DNA of 31,729 bases. Origin: Bacteroidota bacterium (GTDB taxonomy: Bacteria; Bacteroidota; Bacteroidia; AKYH767-A; OLB10). The translations under genes and the position numbers were made by a program. This document shows positions 25,413 to 31,729 of the stretch, one piece after another. The DNA lies in the NCBI GenBank assembly GCA_016717725.1, contig JADKFA010000032.1, positions 1 through 31,729 of the forward strand, written 5' to 3'. Under the pieces are notes generated by a model. The model searched no databases. It was not told the origin of the DNA and was given only the letters and a program-made list of their open reading frames with translations. Every line of letters begins with the position of its first letter. Within the stretch, counting starts at the first letter, position 1.

Positions 25413-26648
25413 TTATTTTTTTGAGTGATATCTTAAGATGGAACAATTTTCTTTTGTGAGAATATTTTTTGCAACCTGCATAATTTGATCTGAAGTAACT
25501 TCGTTATAGTACTCCGCTTGTTTGTTACACTCAGCCGCATCTCCGAGTAATTCGTAATAAGCTAAGTTGAGCGCTTTGTTTGCAATTCCCATTTCTGAAA
25601 ATTCCAAATACGCTTCAACTTTATGTTTTATTTTTGTAAGTTCTCTCTCGTCAATTTCGTTTTTTATTTTTTCAAGTTCTTCCCAGATGGCTTTTTCCGC
25701 ATCTTCCATGGTGATGGAATCTACTAATTTTCCTTCTATGAAAAATAAACTTTTATCTAAGTCACCCGACATGTAAGCATGGATCTCAGTAAAAATATTT
25801 TTCTCTTTTACAAGTTGATGATGGAGTCGCGATGATTTTCCTCTCGACAAAAGATCGGAAAGCATGTCAGTAGCATAAAAATCTTTGTCGGTGCGCGAAC
25901 AACAATGCCAAGCCATGTAAATGTGTGAGTTGGGAACTTCTTTTTCTACTTCTTTAATTCTGGTTTCTGTTTGTATTGGTTCTTTGGGTAATTTCCGAGC
26001 AGGTACATCCGCCATTGGAATAGGTTCAAACCATTTTTTGCATAATGTTTTTATCTGTTCCAATGTACAATCGCCCGATACACTTAATATCGCATTGTTA
26101 GGTGCATACCATTTTTTGAAAAACCCTTTTACATCTTCTAAAGTAGCGTCTTCAATATGCGCGAGTTCTTTTCCGATGGTAGCCCAGCGATAAGGATGTA
26201 CTTTGTAAGCTAGAGGTCGCATCAACAGCCATACATCACCATACGGTTGATTTAAATAGCGCTGCTTGAATTCTTCAATGACAACCGACCGTTGAACTTC
26301 TAAACTTTTTTCTGAAAAAGCTAAACTTAGCATACGATCACTTTCTAACCAAAATCCCGTTTCAATATTTTGAGAGGGAATGGTTAAATAGTAATTAGTG
26401 ATATCGTTATTGGTAAAGGCATTGTTTTCTCCTCCTGCAATTTGCAAAGGTTCATCATAGGAAGGGATGTTGATCGATCCTCCAAACATTAAATGTTCAA
26501 AGAGATGTGCAAATCCTGTTTTATCGATTTGTTCATCGCGCGCCCCCACTTTGTAAAGTATATTCAATGCCACCAACGGCGTTGAATGATCTTCGTGTAC
26601 AATGACGGTTAATCCATTGTCAAGCGTAAATTTTTCGTATGCTATCAT
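25413..26648 (-). CDS. M16 family zinc metallopeptidase (catalytic subunit)
   Basis: A 411-residue insulinase-type peptidase with the inverted zinc motif HLFEH (His48, Glu51, His52) and the downstream zinc-ligand Glu region VVIEEF (Glu125/126). No signal peptide is visible, so it is probably cytoplasmic unless the start is misjudged. It begins with ATG overlapping the stop of the FabK/NMO gene by 4 nt (ATGA), and the partner M16 gene starts 1 nt after its stop, so the genes are translationally coupled. The frame is intact. Because the partner is broken, activity as a heterodimer is uncertain. Confidence 0.93.
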   Translation of the reverse strand: MIAYEKFTLDNGLTVIVHEDHSTPLVALNILYKVGARDEQIDKTGFAHLFEHLMFGGSINIPSYDEPLQIAGGENNAFTNNDITNYYLTIPSQNIETGFWLESDRMLSLAFSEKSLEVQRSVVIEEFKQRYLNQPYGDVWLLMRPLAYKVHPYRWATIGKELAHIEDATLEDVKGFFKKWYAPNNAILSVSGDCTLEQIKTLCKKWFEPIPMADVPARKLPKEPIQTETRIKEVEKEVPNSHIYMAWHCCSRTDKDFYATDMLSDLLSRGKSSRLHHQLVKEKNIFTEIHAYMSGDLDKSLFFIEGKLVDSITMEDAEKAIWEELEKIKNEIDERELTKIKHKVEAYLEFSEMGIANKALNLAYYELLGDAAECNKQAEYYNEVTSDQIMQVAKNILTKENCSILRYHSKK

Positions 26649-27604
26649 ATTCCTTCTAATCGATTATAGTTGACACAGTCTCTTTTTTCTTGATTAAATT
26701 CATTCCAAATTTCAGCAACAATTTCGGCTGCTGGCTTAATAGAATGGATGGAAGATGAAACCTGACCAATTTCTAGCTCTCCCTCTTGCATGTCGCCTTC
26801 AAACATCCCTTTTTTTGCTCGAGCTCTTCCTAATATATTTTTTAATTCTTCCGTCGTCGCACCTCTCGATTCTGCTGCTGCTATTTGCTGGTAGAATTCA
26901 TTTTTTACGAGTCGTACCGGAGTAAGTTGTTTTAACGAAAGTTGTGTATCACCTTCCTGGGCATCCACAACTCTTTGTTTAAAATGTTCATGCGCCGACG
27001 ATTCATTGGAGGTGACAAAACGAGAGCCAATTTGAACTCCTTCAGCACCCAAAGCAAAGCAGGCTAACATGGCTCTACCGCTTGCAATTCCGCCAGCTGC
27101 AATGAGTGGAATGGAAACGTGATCGCGTATCATCGGAATTAAGCATAGTGTAGTGGTTTCTTCTCTTCCATTATGTCCACCTGCTTCAAATCCTTCTGCA
27201 ACGATGGCATCCACACCCGCTTGCACCGATTTTTCTGCGAATTTTTTATTGGCAATCACATGCACTACTTTTATTCCTTCTTTTTTTAAGGTAGATGTCC
27301 ATGTAGCTGGATTCCCTGCGGAGGTAAACACAATAGGAACTTTTTCGGAAATTATAATGTCCATATGTTCTTCAATATTCGGATAAAGCAACGGTACATT
27401 TACACCAAAAGGTTGGGAGGTATTTACTTTGCATTTTTGAATATGTTCTCTTAGCACATCTGGATACATCGATCCAGCACCTAGTAATCCAAGTCCGCCA
27501 GCATTACTAACGGCTGTGGCTAACCGCCATCCACTACACCAAATCATTCCTGCCTGAATGATAGGATAATTAATATTAAAAAGTTCAGTGATTCTATTTT
27601 TCAT
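26645..27604 (-). CDS. FabK / nitronate monooxygenase family flavoprotein
   Basis: A 319-residue FMN-dependent TIM-barrel enzyme. The opening (RITELFNINYPIIQAGM, then AVSNAGGLGLLGAG) and the layout closely resemble enoyl-ACP reductase II (FabK) as well as class-II-like nitronate monooxygenases. FMN and active-site segments: EGFEAGGHNG (137-146, His144), AAGGIASGRAM (169-179) and GAEGVQIGSRF (186-196). Substrate cannot be decided from sequence: a role in fatty-acid synthesis (FabK) or nitronate detoxification is possible. The ATG overlaps the upstream SanA-like stop (TCATGA) and its stop overlaps the M16 start, so it sits in the middle of a coupled operon. Confidence 0.88.
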   Translation of the reverse strand: MKNRITELFNINYPIIQAGMIWCSGWRLATAVSNAGGLGLLGAGSMYPDVLREHIQKCKVNTSQPFGVNVPLLYPNIEEHMDIIISEKVPIVFTSAGNPATWTSTLKKEGIKVVHVIANKKFAEKSVQAGVDAIVAEGFEAGGHNGREETTTLCLIPMIRDHVSIPLIAAGGIASGRAMLACFALGAEGVQIGSRFVTSNESSAHEHFKQRVVDAQEGDTQLSLKQLTPVRLVKNEFYQQIAAAESRGATTEELKNILGRARAKKGMFEGDMQEGELEIGQVSSSIHSIKPAAEIVAEIWNEFNQEKRDCVNYNRLEGI

Positions 27605-28223
27605 GATAACGGATCTTTAATTCTTTGATGGTTTATCCATCCCCAAATTTCTAATCGTGCCTTCAACCGCGATCCAATTTCTTTGATCACAAACCATCTT
27701 GGTATTCCATCTGGATAACCACCAGCTTCATATCCATACGCATTCAATCCTAGCTGATCTGCCATCCAAAGCGCTCTATTTAGATGGATGTTTTGAGAGA
27801 TAATAACAACAGGTTCTTTCCCATAATTGGTTTTTATAAAACATTAATGTTTCATAGGTATCGGCACTATTGGGGTCTAAAATACAAACACTATCGGAAC
27901 TCCTTAATCACTAATGCATCCAATAAATCATGTGCTTCTTGATACCAACGATCATCTTCATAGCCACTGAGTATCAATTTCATGTGCGGATATTGAACCC
28001 ATAACGAAGCGCTGGAATCAACTCGGCCTAAAAATGCATAATTCTGCCGACTTCCAGTTGGATAATATTTACCTGCACCCGGAACTAAAATAAAACGAAT
28101 GGAATCGAGCTGTTCCTTTTTCACCATATGTTTTTCTCCACAGTTGGAAAATGAATAATAGTTTAAAAGGGCAACGATGGTAAAACCAGTAGAAAGATAA
28201 AGAAAGAGTTTCAATCGTTTCAT
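27601..28223 (-). pseudogene. SanA-like DUF218 protein, two frameshifts
   Basis: A SanA-type (vancomycin-sensitivity) envelope protein with one N-terminal membrane anchor (KRLKLFLYLSTGFTIVALL) and a DUF218 domain: RFILVPGAG, LILSGYEDDRWYQEAHDL, then after a shift near 27895 SDSVCILDPNSADTYETL, and after a second shift in an A5 run near 27838 NYGKEPVVIISQNIHLNRAL to the stop at 27601. Removing one base at each site gives exactly 206 codons plus stop, so single-base errors are more likely than decay. The ATG at 28221-28223 (MKRLKLF) is chosen over an upstream in-frame start. It is the first gene of the operon with FabK/NMO and the M16 pair. It belongs to a different subfamily from the ElyC-like gene at 6237. 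Confidence 0.8.
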
Positions 28224-28354
28224 TAAACGCGAAAATAGAGAAATCAAAAACAACTTTTATCGCTTTGAAAATTACTTTTGAATTTTAAGTTGTGAAATAA
28301 CTTCTTGCCTATTTGACCAATATATCCACGATAAAGATTTACTTTTACACCGGT

Positions 28355-29348
28355 ATGAAAATCATCATTCCTGTTGCCGGTATTGGTTCGAAACTTCGAC
28401 CCCATACTCACACACAGCCCAAAGCCCTTGTTCCCGTTGCCGGGAAACCCATCTTGTCGCATATCGTGGATTACCTGATTGCAGGTGGATTCAATGAATT
28501 TATTTTTATTATCGGTTATCTCGGTGATAAGGTGGAAGATTATGTGAAATCAAAGTATCCAAAGCTGAAAGCTTCTTTTATCATTCAAGAGCCTCGTGAA
28601 GGAACAGGACATGCCGTGTGGTTAGCTCGTGAACATGTGGAGCCCAATGACGAAATTTTAATTGTTTTAGGAGATACTATTATTGATTTCGGATTGACGG
28701 AAGTGGTGAAGATGCCGCATTCTGCATTGGGATTGCAAAAAGTAGATGATCCACGGCAGTTTGGTGTGGCTGATGTGGATTCAGAAGGATTCATCACACG
28801 ACTTGGAAGAAAAACCTACCATCCCGAAATCTAATTTAGCTTGGTTGGAATTTATCGTTTCATTGAAGCGGGTAAGTTGATGGATGCGCTGGATCATATT
28901 ATTCGAAATAATATTCGCCATCAAGGAGAATTTCATCTGACCTATGGAATTCAACGAATGATCACTCAAGGAGAAAAGATTACTACTTTTCAAGTGGGGA
29001 ATTGGTTTGATTGCGGAAGTAAAGCCAATTTATTAGAGACCAATGAAGTGCTATTGAAGAAACAATCCGATGCAAACCAACGAAAATTTAATTTCCATAA
29101 TACACATCATTCAGCCAGTAAGTATTGCGGAACATTGTGATATTTCTGATTCTATCATTGGTCCTAATGTTTCGATTGGTGAACATACCATCATCCGACA
29201 TTCCATCATCAAAGATTCTATCATTGGCGCTTATGCGCAACTTGAAACCGCCATCTTTCATCAAAGTATTGTAGGTAGCGATGCGTTTCTCAAAGGACTT
29301 AGTCAAAGCCTCAATATTGGCGATAGCACTGAAATTGATTTTAGTTAA
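28355..29348 (+). pseudogene. Sugar-phosphate nucleotidyltransferase with left-handed beta-helix tail, frameshifted
   Basis: An NDP-sugar pyrophosphorylase-type enzyme (RmlA/GlmU-like), which joins a sugar 1-phosphate to a nucleotide. The ATG at 28355 starts MKIIIPVAGIGSKLRPHT, a variant of the G-x-G-x-R-L-x-P signature, followed by PKALVPVAGKPIL and EGTGHAVWLA, then VLGDTIID. Frame breaks lie near 28805, 28840 and 29100. The rejoined protein continues EEKPTIPKSNLALVGIYRFIE, FHLTYGIQRMI and GNWFDCGSKANLLETN, then hexapeptide repeats (DISDSIIGPNVSIGEHTIIR) to the TAA at 29346-29348. With the net indel corrected it is about 330 residues. The substrate cannot be told from sequence. The neighbouring breaks suggest sequence error. 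Confidence 0.82.
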
Positions 29349-29362
29349 CCCTCTTAACCATA

Positions 29363-29383
29363 ACCATGGATTAATCCCATGGT
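29363..29383. promoter_or_regulatory. Palindrome between the nucleotidyltransferase gene and glyA
   Basis: ACCATGG and CCATGGT flank ATTAATC, a perfect 7-bp inverted repeat ending 8 bases before the glyA ATG. It could be an operator or the hairpin ending the upstream transcript; there is no T-run. This end of the window is error-prone, so exact symmetry is provisional. Confidence 0.3.
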
Positions 29384-29391
29384 ATTAAAAC

Positions 29392-30652
29392 ATGATCGAA
29401 AAAGATAAAGTAATATTCAAACTTATTAAAGCGGAGTTAAAACGTCAACGCAAAGGAATTGAGTTAATCGCCTCTGAGAATTTTGTTTCTAAGCAAGTGA
29501 TGGAAGCAATGGGTTCTTGTTTAACGAACAAATATGCAGAAGGTCTACCCGGAAAAGATATTATGGCGGTGTGAAGTAGTTGATCAAATTGAACAAATCG
29601 CAATCGATCCGCAAAGGAATTGTTTAGTGCTGTATGGGCAAATGTGCAACCACATTCTAGTGCTCAAGCCAACGCTGCAGTGATGTTAGGTGTATTGAAT
29701 CCAGGAGATAAAATTTTGGGTTTTGACTTATCGCATGGTGGACATCTTACACACGGTTCTCCAGTGAATTTTAGTGGGAAGTTGTATGTTCCTAGTTTTT
29801 ACGGTGTCGAAAAAGCGACTGGACTCATCGACTACAAGAAGATGGAAGCAACGGCCAAGAAAGAAAAACCAAAATTGATTATTTGCGGTGCATCTGCTTA
29901 TTCTCGCGATTGGGATTATGCGCGTATCCGTAAGATCGCTGATAAAGTAGGAGCCTTGGTGTTGGCGGATATTTCGCATCCGTCTGGCCTCATCGCCAAA
30001 GGATTGTTGAATGATCCCGTTCCGCATTGTCATATTATTACCACTACTACACATAAGACCTTAAGAGGTCCAAGAGGCGGATTGATTCTAATGGGTGCAG
30101 ATTTTCCAAATCCGATGGGAATAAAAACTCCGAAAGGCGAAGTGAAAATGATGTCTGCAATTTTAGATGGTGCCGTTTTTCCAGGTACACAAGGTGGACC
30201 ATTGGAACATGTTATCGCTGCGAAAGCGGTTGCATTCGGAGAAGCATTAACAGATGATTATTTGCATTATGTGGTTCAAGATCAAAAATGCAAAAGCATT
30301 AGCTGCTGCTTTAAATGAAAAGGATATGAACTCATTTCGGGCGGAACCGATAATCACATGATGCTAATTGATCTTAGAAATAAAAATATTTCGGGAAAAG
30401 AAGCAGAGAATGCTTTAGTGCGTGCTGATATTACGTTGAATAAAAACATGGTTCCTTTTGACGATAAGAGTCCGTTTGTGACTTCTGGAATTCGTGTTGG
30501 TACTTCTTCCGTTACCAGCAGAGGGATGAAAGAAAAGCATATGAAAAAAAATCGTTGGATTCCTCGACAAAGTGTTGATGAATATCGACAATGAAGTGTT
30601 ATCAAAAGTGAAGGAAGATGTGCATGAATTTATGGATGCGTTCCCTTTATGA
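29392..30652 (+). pseudogene. glyA: Serine hydroxymethyltransferase, several frameshifts
   Basis: A PLP enzyme converting serine and tetrahydrofolate to glycine and methylene-tetrahydrofolate. Clear segments in order: KGIELIASENFVSKQVMEAM, LTNKYAEGLPGK, (break near 29565) CEVVDQIEQIAID, LFSAVWANVQPHSSAQANAA, DLSHGGHLTHGS, ADISHPSGLIA, the PLP-lysine motif TTTTHKTLRGPRGG, and (breaks near 30285, 30320 and 30550) TDNHMMLIDLRNKNISG to HEFMDAFPL and TGA at 30650-30652. At least six small indels are needed, several in homopolymers. The gene is essential or nearly so in most bacteria and every motif is preserved, so sequencing error is the simplest explanation. Confidence 0.93.
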
Positions 30653-30710
30653 AAAGTTTCATTTATTAAATCAAGCAATAGAAAATTGAAAATTACGTTC
30701 TCTAAACGCT

Positions 30711-31705
30711 ATGAATAGAAAACTACTTTTTTTGGCAATTTGTTTTTTGATGGGGCCATCTCTGTGAATGCGCAAAGCGGTGGAATTCAACATTCGATTT
30801 TTGAATTTGTTCGCTCCAGCTAGAGCCGCAGCGTTAGGGGAAATGCAATATCAACTCCTTCAGATGATATTACTTTGTTCGCTCAAAATCCAGCCTTCTT
30901 AACTGCCATGGATCTGCAGATTTCGACAAGCTACGTTGGACATCCTGCAGGAATAAAGTTTGGAAATGTTTTGTTTGCAAAGGATTTTCAAAGTAGGAAC
31001 TTTGGATTTAATATGCAATACATCAGTGATGGTGAGTTTGATGAGACCAATGTAAATGCAGAAGAGAGTGACATTCAAAGCCGGAGAATATGCATTTAAT
31101 GTAGCTTGGTCAAAGCATTTGATAGTTCAATATATTGGTGCAGATGTAAAATATATTTTATCCAATTTTGGGGAAATTCATCAAATGGTGTGCGGCTGAT
31201 GTTGCTTTGAATTGGTTTAATGATGAAAATTTTGGTCGGCGGCAGTAGTTGTGAAAATGTAGGAACGCAACTTAAGACTTCCGAAGGGGCAGAAAGAGAG
31301 AAATTGCCTTTTGAAATTCAAGTAGGCGTTTCACGGAAATTGCCAAAGCTCCTTTTCGATTTCCTTTATTCTTCAGCAATTGCAAAAATTTGATTTGAGT
31401 TTTAAAGATCCCAATGCTTCGGGGATTGATCCTGCTGACAGGAGAAAGGCAGAAGAGGAAACTTTCTACATTAGATAAATTTTCAAAGCATCTAATTTAA
31501 ACTTGAAATTTATTCACCCAAAATTTTAATGTTCGTCTAGGATATAATTTTTTGCGTCGCTATGAATTACAATTCCCCGAGAAAAAGGGATTGAGTGGAT
31601 TGAGTTTAGGGATTTGGATTTAAATTAATCGGTTTCAGATTTCTTACGCTAAACTATTTTTAATCCAGCCGGGGTAGTAATCACTTTACAGTTCAACAAA
31701 TCTAA
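30711..31705 (+). pseudogene. porQ: Type IX secretion system protein PorQ, many frameshifts
   Basis: PorQ is an outer-membrane beta-barrel partner of the T9SS attachment complex (PorU/V/Q/Z). The ATG at 30711 opens MNRKLLFLAICFLMG (signal peptide). Across at least eight frame changes one reads the PorQ pattern: QHSIFEFV, SRAAALGG, LFAQNPAFL, TSYVGHPAGIKFGNVLFAKDF, FNMQYISDGEF, GADVKYILSNFG, AADVALNWFNDENF, GTQLKTSEGAEREKLPFEIQ, ILQQLQKFDLSFKD, NVRLGYNFLRRYELQ, GLSGLSLGF, and a final HFTVQQI before TAA at 31703-31705. The longest intact piece is 30875-31099. It agrees with the T9SS cargo protein in this window. The identification rests on my recollection of the family pattern. Confidence 0.75.
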
Positions 31706-31729
31706 AACGTAGTGTGATTACCGAATAAG

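Noticed and set aside
29560..30600. Programmed frameshifting in glyA
   Set aside because: Several scattered indels of both signs, with neighbouring genes broken in the same way; no single slippery site explains them.

Overview
The window looks like a chromosomal contig from an AT-rich member of the Bacteroidota. Supporting evidence: a type IX secretion (T9SS) type B sorting domain on a giant surface protein, a broken porQ, Bacteroidota-type promoters (TTTG-N19-TAnnTTTG), and a guaB / PPIase / PPIase-like lipoprotein / surA / moxR gene order that I recall from this phylum. I cannot name a genus. No rRNA, tRNA or CRISPR array was seen.

Region 1 (1 to about 4565) is the end of an integrated mobile element. 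It holds a tyrosine integrase, an excisionase-like double-HTH protein, an unknown element protein, a small HTH protein, a rolling-circle (Rep_1, HUH) replication initiator and the start of a type IIG-like restriction-modification gene that runs off the left edge. The element abuts the exact 3' end of mnmE, whose last 18 bases closely match the SGI1 attB site of proteobacterial trmE. The far attachment site is not in the window.

Region 2 (4548-15434) is core chromosome: mnmE, an ElyC/YdcF-like membrane protein (the only plus-strand gene here), trxB, a MoxR ATPase, an envelope-folding cluster of two parvulin isomerases and a related lipoprotein, and guaB. Three successive intergenic regions share a palindromic repeat around TCGCGAAGCCTCGCGA, and one holds an 8-bp minisatellite.

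Region 3 (15530-24207) is one gene of 2852 codons with its own promoter and terminator. It encodes a secreted protein with a signal peptide, a Cys-rich N-terminal domain, ten modules of about 190 residues (about twenty FN3-like domains), further divergent domains and a C-terminal T9SS type B sorting domain. Two modules are almost identical, which suggests recent duplication.

Region 4 (24211-28223, minus strand) is a tightly packed set with 1-4 nt junctions: SanA-like protein, FabK/nitronate monooxygenase family enzyme, M16 protease, and a second M16 subunit that lacks about 25 codons and is frameshifted.

Region 5 (28355-31705, plus strand) holds a sugar-phosphate nucleotidyltransferase with a hexapeptide tail, glyA and porQ. 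All three are recognisable but broken by single-base indels. Small homopolymer-type frameshifts cluster at both ends of the window (1-2.1 kb and 27.8-31.7 kb) while the middle is clean, so most are probably sequence errors at contig ends. The M16 lesion at about 25.26 kb is different in kind: larger, and in an otherwise clean stretch.
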